DNA of 64,000 nucleotides from the NCBI GenBank assembly GCA_019009955.1, contig CM032230.1:8238001-8302000 (forward strand). Reading direction: 5' to 3'. A program made the translations under genes and the position numbers. The notes below the pieces were generated by a model that did no database searches, was not told where the DNA came from, and saw only the letters and a program-made list of their open reading frames with translations. Below, in pieces: positions 23,425 to 34,827 of the stretch (positions are counted from its first letter, which is position 1; each line of letters starts with the position of its first letter). The DNA comes from Riptortus pedestris. Lineage: Eukaryota > Arthropoda > Insecta > Hemiptera > Alydidae.

Positions 23425-23650
23425 TATTATTATTACTATTAAGTCTACTTTTTGCTACTAAGGGTAGCTGGGCAGGTTATCTGCAGGTTACCCATTTCTA
23501 CCAAGAGTAGGACTGAAGATTTTATTTAATGAGTTCGTCACTAAATAAATTCCTATTGCCCAGGCGGGTATCGAACTCACCACTCTAGGTTTACCATGTG
23601 AGGTTAAGGCCAACACTGACTAACTCCCCTGGCTAACCTCAGCCATCCCC
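23425..23650 (-). mobile_element. SINE (family S)
   Basis: Nearly full-length reverse copy: TTATTATTATTACTATTAAG tail, CAGGTTATCTGCAGGTTACC body, GGCGGGTATCGAACTCACC (B box complement) and GGTTTACCATGTGAGG head. Confidence 0.8.
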
Positions 23651-23839
23651 CAATTAAATTTAAGAACAAGATTGGTTAAATACCATTTTTTTATTTTAAT
23701 CACATCTAACTCCCTCCTTCTGGTCTGAATACAACCATTAACAAATTTTATCATTAGCTTTATATGAACCATTTAAATGACCTAGAGGATAGTAGAGTAT
23801 TGGCTACAGAAATGAGTGCATTTTTATGCTTACATTTTC

Positions 23840-23886
23840 GGTCTCCTAGCCTTTGCTACCCTTCTTCAGAGCTACAATAAGCATAA
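23840..23886 (-). repeat. Penelope-like terminal fragment (candidate)
   Basis: The minus strand reads CTCTGAAGAAGGGTAGC, then GGAGACCGAAAATG. The CTGAWGA ... CGAAA spacing resembles the hammerhead-like ends of Penelope-like elements. Very short, so tentative. Confidence 0.3.
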
Positions 23887-24130
23887 ATTGTATAAGAACT
23901 TAGTGAAAATACATTAAGTTATGGTTGAATTAACTCGTTTCCCTTTTTATCAAATGTATATTCATTGCATGTATAATTCATTCATTTAATATTTTATTTT
24001 GGTTGATTATTGCTATTTTTTTTATTATATTTTTTGTTGTACATTAGAATTTTCTTGTTTTTAGTATTATTTTTTATTTTTAAAATATTGCTCAATTTGT
24101 TTTTTTATTTTTTGGGGTTGTGTGTATTTT

Positions 24131-24840
24131 AGCAGATTTTCCTTAAGGGAAGTCAACTATTGAGGTTGTACTCATGACGTGATTAGTGGCAAATTTTCTC
24201 AAATGACCATTGATCCTAACCAGGAGATAACAGAAATAAGGTCCGCACAAAATTATATATATATTATGTATTTATATATTATTATATATATTTGTCTGCT
24301 ACACTGCAGCAGTCGAATTTTTGTTTTGTCATTACCAAACTAGGTTATATAAGCATTTCACGCAAAAACTAAAGATGAAGTTCATCAAATTCACAAATAT
24401 TCAAAATATCTTTGTTGTTATAAGCCGACTGAAAAATTGTATAGATCCAATCCTATTGCAAATGTAATTGCTTATAAATGTTATCAACATATTTTTACTA
24501 ATATAAATATTAACCGAGATATTGGGATATTTTAGTTGTCAGTTTTTAGAAAACTCCCACTCCTACTTATGTCATAATAGCAATAAGATAATATAACATG
24601 AACATCTTTATTCTAAGCTTAAATACAAAATATGGTTTTCATGAGACCATTATTATGTGAGATACATGCAAATTTGTTGTGCGATGATGTCATCAATTTT
24701 ACAATCTTGTCTTGAAAATGTTAATCTGATCTATACCACACTCGATACTTAATAGTTTCAGTCAACACTAAAGATCATATTTGTTATTGGAAGAAATTGG
24801 ACCAGGAATAGAGGGGGGGGGGGAAATTATTATGAATGGG
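24131..24840 (-). mobile_element. Family B element, diverged
   Basis: It begins AGCAGATTTTCCTTAAGGG and CTATTGAGGTTGTACTCATG (the hairpin terminus). It carries an imperfect TA tract near 24254-24290, TTGTCTGCTACACTGCAGCAG, and a run of G at 24813-24824. The opposite terminus is not recognisable. Confidence 0.6.
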
Positions 24841-24946
24841 ATCAATAAATGTTATAGAACCAATCTTGTTAAAATATTGATTGATTAAAATATCAACAAT
24901 TGTCGCTTTATACATGTGTTTTTACATAAAGACAGTTGCTTTCTCT

Positions 24947-24951
<5 letters not shown>

Positions 24952-25005
<54 letters not shown>
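24952..25005. repeat. (TA)n microsatellite
   Basis: Uninterrupted TA run of about 54 bases. Confidence 0.95.
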
Positions 25006-25007
<2 letters not shown>

Positions 25008-25931
25008 CATTTTTAAATTAGACTTTTAACCTGTATTTTAATTTCTGTTTTTTTCCATTTGAAGCTTAGGTTGCTTTTGTATTTTTTGAATAATTTAAAT
25101 GATGGTTGATGTTCAAAAGGTGTTTTTTTGTGACAACAGGTGCTGAAGATGGAGCTGTTTCTCTCGAAGTGCACTATGTCATAATAAAAGCACTGTGGAG
25201 GAAAACAGGCCTTTTTTTTACCTAATATAAACAAGAACCTGAAGCCTAATTTTTAAAATGTCTAAAATTTTCAATGCTCATATCATCAACGCCTGCAGCT
25301 GATTTATCATCAAGCGAATGGTGCAATTGCCTATTGGGAGATTGAGTAGTGATTCTAGATGTAGAACAGAGAGAGAGATAGGGCAGAGGTTGATTGTATT
25401 AGAGCTAATATGTTCCAATGAGTGGATTCTAAATAGCATGTCTTTCGGCTGTTAAGGGGTCACGAAAGACTGTCTGCAATTGCCAGGGGGTCAAGTGTTA
25501 TTTCTAGCCCTATCTCCCATTTCCTCTCCTCTCCCTCACATTTCCTCTCCATCTTTCAATGACACCGTGTAAATTTCCCAAATACAGGTAAGGAGTATAA
25601 TATGGTATAGAGTATTTCCCTCTTTTGCAAGATATATATAGAAAACTAGATTCACTTTATGAAGACTTATAATTTTTCTTCTCTGGAACCAAATAAAGCA
25701 GAATATGTATATTGAAAGATCTTCAGATAAGACTAGCAAATGAATTTGAAAGTTGGAGTGATTTTCAATTTCAAGCAAGAAAATAACCCCCACAGGAAAA
25801 ATATTTTAAAATTGTGACAGATTTTTCATAAGTTTTTGTAGATTAATTAGGTATAAATTTTGGAAGGAAAATCTATATTAAAAAATATTTGATTTTTTTA
25901 CGTAATAGTTAGAAAATAACTAGTACCAACC
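25006..25931. other. Intronic sequence, nothing recognised
   Basis: AT-rich sequence with short frames but no recognisable protein or repeat. Confidence 0.4.
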
Positions 25932-26345
25932 GTGCATTCTTCTCAGTTTCTCATGTCTTAAGAAGCAGGAAAATCACTCGGGCTTTGAAATTAAGATTTT
26001 ATAATTCGATTAACAAACCTGTACTGATATATGGGTACGAGACATGGGTCTCACAGGTACCCAGAAAACAAAGGTTGAAAGGTTTGAGTATAAGGTTCTT
26101 AGAGCTATAATAGGCCCAAAATGGGATGGTGACTTAGGACTCTGGAAAAGGAAGACAATAGAGATGATTATATCTGAAATGAGACAGTTGTTTCACATAT
26201 GAGATTACAATGGTCGGGACATGTGGCTAGAGCCGGCTACCTATGCAATACGATGAATGCGACAGTGGTGGGTATCCAGTCACAAGGGAGGCTGAAGATG
26301 AAATGAGTAGACAGAGTGAAGAAAAACACTGTGGAGTTCTATATA
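25932..26345 (+). pseudogene. LINE ORF2 C-terminal relic
   Basis: Across frames it reads RAFFSVSHVLRSRKITRALK, LRFYNSINKPVLIYGYETW, AQNGMV / GPKWDGDLGLWKRKT, LRLQWSGHVARAGY and SQGRLKMKWVDRVKKN. These are the usual landmarks after the RT thumb in RTE/endonuclease-RT type LINEs (KTLIRPVLTYGAETW, LRWAGHV, GRPRKRWLD). Multiple shifts and stops show it is old. Confidence 0.7.
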
Positions 26346-26399
26346 GTGGACTGGTATGGAAACCTAATGCCAAGAATATACCGAAAGAAAATAAAATAA

Positions 26400-26615
26400 A
26401 AACAAATTTATTAATGCTATTCATTAACGTCCACTTTGTGCTAATTAGGACGTGTTATCTAAAGGTTATGTACCACCCTTTTCTAGCTATTGTGGGACTA
26501 AGGATTTTATTAAATGCGTTTGTTACTAAATAAATTCTTATTGCCCACATGAGAATCAAACTCACTACTCCAACTGAGATTAAGACCAATGCAGTAGCTC
26601 ATGTGTTTAACCTGA
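26400..26615 (-). mobile_element. SINE (family S)
   Basis: Reverse copy with a TTCATTAACGTCCACTTTG tail side, CCACCCTTTTCTAGC body and GAGAATCAAACTCACTACTCC (B box complement). It is inserted next to the LINE relic. Confidence 0.75.
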
Positions 26616-26884
26616 TTCCCTTTATAATTTACTTTGATGAAAATAAAAATCCTTCAAGAGCTATGTTTTTTTTGTTTTTTTTTTTAAATTTTCAATAAAC
26701 TATTATAATTTACTTCAATGAAAATAAAAATGGCACAGTTTTGATGGGAGACGAGGGTCAGTATGTTCGAAAGATGATAGAGGATGGATATCATAACCTC
26801 TGTACTATGCTAGTTCTACATTACTCTTTTGAGATACATATTTAAGGTATTTGATTTGCCTACTAAGACATTTTTGATAATGAT

Positions 26885-27320
26885 TCCTAAAGGATGCTCT
26901 AGATCCATTTAAACTCAAAATAAATGCACGTAAAACAAAAGTTTCAGTAGTAGAGAAGAAATAAAGGCATGGAAATGTAAATATTAAAATCCGAAGTATT
27001 TCACTTGAAAAATTAAAGGAATTTTGTTATCTACGGAGCATCATCTCTGAAGACAATGATAGTAGAGCTAAAGTAAATAGAAGATAGCACTTGCTGAACA
27101 ATGCATTCTAAAACCAAAATAAGTATTTTAACTAATAAGCAGATGAGCATGGATAACAAAAAAATGTGTGATAGGCATTTGGTTTGGAGTGTACAGCTTT
27201 ACAGGAGCAAAAGTTGGACTCATTATAATAGATTAGAAGAAATGGAAATGTGGATTTGGCGCAGAATCACAAGTTGGACTAAAAAAACCCAATGTGAAAA
27301 TAGAAAAAAAAAATCAAGGC
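26885..27320 (+). pseudogene. LINE RT thumb-region relic
   Basis: LKINARKTKVSVVEKK, then LEKLKEFCYLRSIISEDNDS, then frame-shifted remains of LVWSVQLYRSKSW and EEMEMWIWRRITSWT. These match RTE-type LINE landmarks (LKINAKKTKVM, FCYLGSIISEDG, MWIWRRMLKISWT). It is broken by several stops. With 25932-26345 it may derive from the same element type, but the order is reversed relative to one intact element. Confidence 0.7.
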
Positions 27321-28107
27321 AATGGAAAAAAGGAGGGTGAAACTTCTTTCATCACAGGCAAAACAATTTCATCACAAATATATTTAAAGGGAAGGCCATT
27401 AGGGAAGAGGGAGGGCTAAAAAATCCTTTTTTGAATACATCAATCATCTTACAGATATTGGCTGGTACAGTAAAATGGAAACCAAAACAGCTTCAGAAAG
27501 AACCCAATGGTTCAAGCAATGCATATTCTTTAGACCATGATCATGAAGAACCATTTGTACCATTCTACCTCCTCATAACAAAATTCAACACACTATGTTT
27601 CACATTAAAAAATAAATCCAACTGTTCTAGAGCAATAAACATTTGATCAAAAATTGCTCCTATATGCTTAAAATCTGCATGTATAAAGCAAAAGGGAATG
27701 ATACTGCAATTTAATACCCATGATATATTTAAAAATAATGAAATCTTTATAATATAGCTTAAATTAATAACTATCTCAAAATAATTAAACGAAAAAAGTT
27801 TCACAGAAAATGATAAAAAATCTGTTATCCTAGATAGCCTAAATTGTCTCAAAGAGACCCCCCCCCTTAAAAAATATCAATCCATCATATTAAATCTTGG
27901 TTGAATACAAATGTGTATCAGTTACTAAGTTCTCAAAATATTTTATTAAAGAAAGAAAAATAATTAAGATTCGACTTCAAAATATTAACAATGGTCTCAA
28001 CAGCTAGTAGTAAATAATGTTAGATAGATAGATATTTTATTGGCTTATGTTTACAAACATGTTGCCAAGATTCTGGCCAATTACTGATAGTAGGTTGTTA
28101 ATATAAT
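27321..28107. other. Intronic sequence, nothing recognised
   Basis: A/T-rich with short frames and no supported feature. A TAGATAGATAGATA microsatellite lies near 28021-28034. Confidence 0.4.
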
Positions 28108-28232
28108 ATAATATTTATTTAATTAGCGCCCACTTTATGAAACTGTGGTTAATTGGGACGGGTTAACTACGGGTTACCACCCTTTTCTAGCCACGGTGGG
28201 ATTAAGGATTTTATTTAATGAGCTTGTCACTA
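28108..28232 (-). repeat. SINE (family S) 3' fragment
   Basis: GCGCCCACTTTATG, GGGACGGGTTAACTACGGG, CCACCCTTTTCTAGCCACGG. Tail half of the SINE only. Confidence 0.65.
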
Positions 28233-28462
28233 TAATATAATATAATGTTTTAAAAAATGTGTAAATAAAAATAATAATATTTTCTAAACTACAAATTAGC
28301 AGCATATACAATGGTATGTAATATAATACAAATATTAATCTTAAGTAATTATAATACTTAATACAATAAATCATAATTTAATGCAAATGTAGATTAATTT
28401 TTTTTTTTAATGTCTAAATAAAGATCAGTTTTCTGATACACAAGTTGTGAATAATATTGTAC

Positions 28463-29133
28463 CTGTTATAAAATCTTTCCTCACTGGACTTCATTCTCAA
28501 TTTGCGATAGTCCACTTTGGAGGGAAATAATTTATCGACAAATGCTGGGTTAATGTGAGATTTCGTAAGGTCCCTGTGAAAACAAGAATGGCCAGGGGTA
28601 CTCCTTCTGAAAGCGAGCAGATCTGGGTTTTGGAATGTCGATGGGCTTGTCTTACTCTCATAACCACTCTTATTGTAGGAGCTCCAAAGTAAACAAAGGC
28701 TGTGAAGAGATCTCCTGTCAATGTTATAAACACTCTGCCCTGCCGGCCACGTCCAATACAACCTGGAGTTGACACAGTCGAGGCAAAATCTAGACTGCCT
28801 CCAGCAATTGCAGACACTCCTTTTAAGGAGCGAAGAACGCCTATTCCCCGGCACATTTCTAACAGATCTATTATCACATATTGGTTTGTTTTTGATGCCT
28901 CCCAGAGGACAAAACCTTCTCCTCATTATATCATTGAAGGAATCTTCGAACCTGGACCTTCTCAACATGAATTTCTCTCTGGAGGTCAAGAGGCTCGGGT
29001 CCTTCCCGGATAAATAAATCATACTGCTGTTCCTCATATTCAAAGGCTCACTGAAACTAGACCGAGCACTCACAAAAACCTCTTTCTCATCATCAAGAGA
29101 GAACTCTCCAAAATTTAAATTCCTGCGAGACAT
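28463..29133 (-). CDS. CaaX-tail gene, exon 1 (first coding exon)
   Basis: An open exon of 671 bases, noticeably GC-richer than its flanks, starts at ATG 29133 (A at -3, in-frame TGA 30 bases upstream) and ends at a consensus donor (AACAG then GTACAA) in phase 2, which exon 2 completes. It encodes residues 1-223 of an unrecognised 380-residue protein starting MSRRNLNFGEFSLDDEKEVF. It is basic and Ser/Arg-rich, has no signal peptide or membrane segment, and has a cysteine cluster C-x-C-x6-C-x2-C at residues 108-120 (CNCWRQSRFCLDC). Joined to exons 2 and 3 it would give a soluble N-terminal region, a charged helix and a lipid-anchored tail. Long open frames also exist on other frames here, so exon 1 is less certain than exons 2 and 3. 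Extra exons between 21.2 and 28.5 kb cannot be excluded. Confidence 0.55.
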
Positions 29134-29945
29134 TCTTAGAACTCTCTTTGAAATCAAACATCATGGAAGAGTTAATCGACTCTCATTAAATCAAACTGAT
29201 TTTCACAAACAGAACAGTGAGCTACTTAATTTTATAATTTTGTGCATTAAAAATAATGATAAAATAAAAGTTGCATAATTTGAAGTAAACTAATATAAAC
29301 AAAGAAAATGGAAACCTCCTTCCAGCTGATACCTTTGACCAACATAGATGATTCTTTTTCAAAAACTTCTTATCACTGTTTATTTTAATGAATATAACAG
29401 TATCTTTACTACATAATTTATTTTCTAAACTAAAATATGTAATCAACATATTTTATGTCAATTTATAAAACTTGTTAAATAAAAACACTTAGTTATATAT
29501 TTAAATTGAAATCATTCATATTCATAAGGCTGTTGGAACAATTTTTCGACTTCCCGTATTTTTTTCATAAATGTAAAATAAAAAGCAACTTACATTGCTA
29601 TCTCTTCATAAGAATGTTCTTGGAACATTACAATAGGATGGGAGACAATTTCGGGATAGACAGATGGAGGAGAGGAGCTGTGACAAGGAGGGTCCATTTG
29701 AAGCCAAGTGACAGTTGTAGTATTTTCAAAGGTTGCGGCTAAAAGCGTCATTGCTGAGTACCCAAGGAATACTTTAATTTTAAAACAAGGCGCTAACTAA
29801 GTAGAGAGAGGGAAGAACAGTCAGCTACTGGCGGGAATAGTTCGGCAGAGGTGTGAGGGGAGGGGGGGATTCTGAAGGTGGCCATTTCCAAGTAGATTCG
29901 ACAAACCATAGAGATCGTTAAATCACAGACGAATTATAAGTGTTT
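29134..29945. other. Upstream flank of the minus-strand gene
   Basis: Would hold the 5' UTR and promoter if exon 1 is first. I see no convincing TATA or initiator arrangement, no repeat and no gene. Confidence 0.35.
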
Positions 29946-29959
29946 TTAGCAGATTTCCC

Positions 29960-30609
29960 GGTACTTGTGTATTATACCCACCAAATTTTAGTTCCACGGT
30001 AGAGTGCGCTACTGAAGTGCGACGCTAGCTCTCCCAGTCTGATGAGGTTATCTTTTGTTATCGATGCATTTGCTGTTTATTGTGCTGTTTAGTATTTCTT
30101 ATTCGTTTAAAAATGCCTCTTTGGGATTTGCCAACGAGTGAAGAAGTATCAGAAGAAAGTTTTCTAAATCGCATTGTATGAAATGTTATGGTGGAAAAAC
30201 TATTTTTTGGAAGTGTAATGTAAGAAAGCCTGTTGAGCAAGTCGGCGTTCGGAATGGCACTTGGTTCGAAGGAAGCAAAATTCCATTTTGTAATGCATTA
30301 AAGTTCATTTACTGGTGGTGCGAAGAATTAACATCTATCAAATTTTGCAAAAAACAACTAAAAATGTCAATGGAGACACATTTCAGTGCATTTTAAATTC
30401 TTTATCCTCATATTTTCCGCCGAAATGTGAATAAAACGTTTTATTTTTAAAAATTGTGTTTTCTTTTATTTAGCATGATTATTCCTTAGAAGATTATAAG
30501 GTAATTATAACCTCCTTCGTGGGCAAGGAATCGTACTTCTTAAAACAGTAGCGCACTCTACCGTCGAACTATTGGAACTAGAATGAGGTGGATATAATAC
30601 AAAAGTACC
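29960..30609 (+). mobile_element. Merlin-type (IS1595-like) DNA transposon, internally deleted
   Basis: Terminal inverted repeats of about 55-60 bases: GGTACTTGTGTATTATACCC on the left matches the complement of the right end (GGTACTTTTGTATTATATCC), and both arms include GTAGAGTGCGCTACT. Flanking 8-mers GATTTCCC (29952-29959) and GATTTCCT (30610-30617) match at 7 of 8, the target-site duplication length typical of Merlin. Only the N-terminal portion of a transposase remains, so it is non-autonomous. Confidence 0.8.
30113..30396 (+). pseudogene. Merlin/ISXO2-type transposase N-terminal fragment
   Basis: MPLWDLPTSEEVSEESF starts at 30113. After a one-base shift near 30165 the frame continues HCMKCYGGKTIFWKCNVR (zinc-ribbon-like CxxC), VRNGTWFEGSKIPF and LKFIYWWCEELTSIKFCKK. 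NGTWFEGSKIP is a hallmark of the N-terminal region of IS1595/ISXO2 transposases found in eukaryotic Merlin elements. The catalytic DDE domain is missing entirely, so no active enzyme is encoded. Confidence 0.8.
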
Positions 30610-30767
30610 GATTTCCTTTAAGGGTTAGGTAACGGACGAGTGAGTTTCCCGCCAAAAGCTAGTTCGGGCGTTTCCGTAACTGTTCGGCTCTCGTATGTCG
30701 ATTTCTCTATTGTATAACTTCACATGGGGAATCTGCTTAGTTTACGCAGCCCCTGCTTGACGGACTT

Positions 30768-30914
30768 TTAGCTGATTTCCTTAAGAAGGCTATTCGAATT
30801 GCTGCACATCTAAATAAATTAAGTAGACTATTGAGGTACTCATTTTCGAAAAATGTCTTCAAACGTCCCTCGATCCTACCTAGGAGACCAAGATAATGAA
30901 TGAGATCCGTTCAA

Positions 30915-30952
<38 letters not shown>

Positions 30953-31126
30953 CGTAGATCTAAACTTTAGAATAAAAAGCTTTTCTCTGTTGCTTCTATT
31001 AACGTATATAAAGCCATTAACGAACTTGATCTTTAGTTTTTCATGAAACACTTATATACCGTTTGGTAACGATCTAATCAAAATTGGGACCGCTAGAGCG
31101 GTAACAGACAAATATATATATATATA
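30768..31126 (-). mobile_element. Family B element, interrupted
   Basis: It starts TTTAGCTGATTTCCTTAAG two bases after the previous B copy ends. It continues through ATGTCTTCAAACGTCC, a TA run (30919-30949) and TAGAGCGGTAACAGACAAATA, and is cut by a family A element in its second TA tract. Confidence 0.65.
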
Positions 31127-32413
31127 CTAGCTCAGATACCCGGCTTCGCCCGGGAATTCATTTGAGGCTGAATGGTGATGGTATTTTTTTTTTGGCAAGG
31201 CTTTGCTTTGCACAATATTTTGACATTTCCCCGTCTCAGTGTTTAGAGTTTATTATACCTGTCGTTGCTATGAATTTGTTAATAATAAAATTAATATTTC
31301 ATATAAGACTTCACTGTCCTCCATATTGTCATATTTCCCGTCTCCTGTGAATTATGCATAGATTTGAATTATTAAGGAGATAATATTGATATACATTTGA
31401 ATTAATTTTTTCAGATGAAGTACCTGGTAGTTCATATTGAAAAGAAGTGTTGAGCAAATTTCTCTAAATAACAAAATAAACAACTTTTGTTATGTGCATA
31501 TTTGCCGAAACCCCAATAGGAAATCATTATTATTAATTCCAGGTCTCCCTTATAACCCACACTCCTGCCCGTCCCTAGAAATGCTAGTATAGCTTATTAT
31601 AATGAAGGCGTTAGTACTAATTCACATACCGAGTTTGGTTAAATTCGATTGAGTCTTTAGTGCCAAATAAAATTATGGACTCCCGCTATAGCTTATAGCG
31701 TATAACTCATTTATGCTTCCGTATACGGCAAAAGTGCATATAACAAAAGTTACTCTAAATAACAAAATAAACAACTTTTGTTATGAGCATATTTGCTGAA
31801 AAAGCAATAGGAAACGAAATATCGCTATTTTTAATTTCAGGCCTCCCTTACAACCCCCACTCCTGCCCGTCCCTAGAAATGTTAGTATGGCTTGTTATAA
31901 GGAAATTGTTAGTATTAATTCACATAGCGAGTTTGGTTAAGTTCGGTTGAGTCTTTTGTGCCAAATAAAATTGTAGACTCCCGCTATAGTTTTTAGCGTA
32001 TAACTCATTTATACTCCCGTATACGGCAAAAGTGCATATAACAAAAGTTACTCTAAATAACAAAATAAACAACTTTTGTTATGTGCATATTTGCTGATAA
32101 AGCAATAGGAAACGAAATATCGCTATTTTTAATTTCAGGCCTCCCTTATAACCCCCACTCCTGTTCGTCTTAGAGAATATTAATATAGCCTAAAGTCTAA
32201 GTTGGGTTAGTAGTAATATACATACCAAGTTTCATAAAATTCGGTTCAGCCGTTTATGCGTGAAAAGGTAACAAACAAACAAACAAATAAACAAACAAAC
32301 AAACAGACACGAAAGAAACAAAATGCAGTTATGGTGTCTATGACATGTGAAACGAAAAGTTATCGTGAAATTTCGCGAAAAAAATCAATGTACAGACAGA
32401 GGTTACAATTTTA
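31127..32413 (+). mobile_element. Family A element, long form
   Basis: CTAGCTCAGATACCCGGC start, a 5' segment with CCCGTCTCCTGTGAATTATG, then three monomers (AACAAAATAAACAACTTTTG at 31471, 31759, 32057; period 288-298) and the standard 3' end. It is inserted in the TA tract of a B element. Confidence 0.85.
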
Positions 32414-32421
32414 TATATATA

Positions 32422-33535
32422 CTAGCTCAGATACCCGGCTTCGCCCGGGAATTCATTTGAGGCTGAATGGTGATGGTATTTTTTAGCAGGCTTTACATTG
32501 CACAATATTTTGACATTTACCCGTCCCAGTGTTTAGGATTGATACCCTTCTTTGCCGTGGATTTGCTAATAATAGAATTATTTGTTCGATAAGGCATCAC
32601 AGTCTTCGATATTTTTATATTTCCCGTCTCTTATACATGTAAATATGGTGAATTTTTATTTCAGGCCTCCCTTTTACCCCCCTCCCGTTCGAACCTAAAA
32701 ATTTTAATATAACTTATAATCATGGAAGAATTAATGCTAATTGACATACCGAGTTTTGTTAAGTTCGGTTCAGCCGTTAGTGCCCGCTAAAGTTTTAACG
32801 TATAACTCATTTATACTTAGGTATACGACAAAAGTGTATATAACAAAAGTTACTCCAAATAACAAAATAAACAACTTTTGTTATGTTTATATTTGCGGAA
32901 AAACCAATAGGAAACGAAATATCGCTATTTTTAATTTCAGGCTTCCCTTATAACCCCCACTCCTGCCCGTCCATAGAAATGTTGGTATGGCTTATTATAA
33001 TGAAGGCCTCACTGCTAATACACATACCGAGTTTTATTTAGTTCGGCTGAGTCTTTTTTGGCAAATAATATTGTTGACTCCCGCTATAAGTTTTAGAGTA
33101 TAACGCATTTAAACTTCGGTATACGACAAAAGTGTATATAACAAAAGTTACTCTAAATAACAAAATAAACAACTTTTTTTATGTACACATTTACCGAAAA
33201 CCCAATAGAAAACGAAATATCGCTATTTTTAATTTCAGGCTTCCCTTATAACCCCCACTCCTGTTCGTCTCAGAGAAAATTAACATAGCCTAAAGTCTAA
33301 GTTGGGTTAGTAGTAATATACATACCAAGTTTCATAAAATTCGGTTCGGCCGTTTATGCGTGAAAGGTAACAAACAAACAAACAAACAAATAAACAAACA
33401 AACAAATAAACAAACAAACAAACAAACAGACACCAAAGAAACAAAATGCAGTTATGGTGTCTATGACATGTGAAACGAAAAGTTATCGTGAAATTTCGCG
33501 AAAAAAATCAATGTACAGACAGAGGTTACAATTTT
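32422..33535 (+). mobile_element. Family A element, tail-to-head with previous
   Basis: Follows the preceding A copy with only TATATATA between. Monomer markers near 32858 and 33157. The 3' tail includes an extended (AAAC)n run (33370-33425). No coding capacity. Confidence 0.85.
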
Positions 33536-33744
33536 ATATATATATAGATATATATATATATATATATCTATATATATGTATATTAGCAGATTTTCCTCAA
33601 AGGAAATCAGCTATTGAGGTTGTACACATGATATCATTTTCGAAACTTTCCCTCAAATCCCCGAGGGGGTTTTCGTTCCTATCGAGGAGATGAAAAAATA
33701 AGGTCCGTTCGAAATTTTATATTTATTTTTTGATTTTCATTATG

Positions 33745-33795
<51 letters not shown>

Positions 33796-34198
33796 TGACA
33801 GACCCGACAGACTTTGTCCTGCATGATATTTCAAGCGATTAGTATATTAAACAAAATATGGAATGAAAAAGTAATAATATAATAATTCCATTATTCTTTA
33901 TTCAGAAATAAAATCAATTTTTCTGAAAACAATTCGTTATAATCAATAATGTTCACATTGGAAAGAATTGTTATGACGTACCTAAAACTGCAGTCACCGT
34001 TGGGCTTTTTGTTTTATTTATAATTTTGGAAGAGAGAATACTTTCTATGATTATGTATTATACGGTCCATTTCGTTACAAAAAAAACTACATTCACAGGA
34101 GACGGGAAATATAAAAATATTGAGGGCAGTGAAACCGTACATAACAAATAATTTTATTATTAACAAATCCCCAGCAACGGCATAAACCCTAATAAAAA
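33536..34198. other. TA tracts, family B end and unassigned sequence
   Basis: Contains TA runs at 33536-33575 and 33750-33794 and a B terminus at 33584-33720 (TTAGCAGATTTTCCTCAAAGG). The rest is unassigned AT-rich sequence. Confidence 0.55.
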
Positions 34199-34750
34199 GT
34201 CCGTCACGCAGGGGCTGCGTAAACTAAGCAGATTTCCCACGTGAAGTTTTACAATAGGGAAATCTGCCTAATAACAACTGTAGTAGTAAGAAACCTCTAA
34301 ACCTAAATCATTATTTAGGGCGTAAAAACCCAGTAGTTTCTAGCCCCAAAAAACAGTTGACCTAACCTCTAAACCTATTCACAAGGGACGAATAGTTATG
34401 GAAACGGCCGCCAGAGCTCTCGGCGGAAAGTCCGAACATAACCTACTGGAGATCACACGCAGAATACAAATGCAAATATATCGGTTAATATTCAAGATAC
34501 AGAATAAATGTATGGAACAATATTTATAGTAAATTTAATTTGCAATAAGATTTATTCTATACAATTTTTCGATCCGACGCATAATAACGGAGATATTTTG
34601 ATTTTTCAAAAATCCCCCCCCCCGCCCTCTGGTCCGATTTCAGCCATTAACGAACTTGATCTTCCTTTTTACATAAAACGATTAAATTCCGAGTTTGGTA
34701 AAGATCAAACAAAAATTGCGACTGCTAGAGCGTTAACAGACAAATATATG

Positions 34751-34827
<77 letters not shown>

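Larger units (their letters stand above)
29946..30765 (-). mobile_element. Family B element hosting a Merlin-type insertion
   Basis: The left end TTAGCAGATTTCC and the right end GGGGAATCTGCTTAGTTTAC, GCAGCCCCTGCTTGACGGAC bound a short B copy. It is split at the terminal hairpin by the 650-base Merlin-type element. Removing that insertion restores the AGCAGATTTCCTTTAAGGG hairpin motif. Confidence 0.75.

Noticed and set aside
28497..29017. Alternative frames of up to 126 codons overlapping exon 1
   Set aside because: Only the minus-strand frame starting at 29133 has a phase-compatible donor joining exon 2; the others have no supporting context, though they lower confidence in exon 1.
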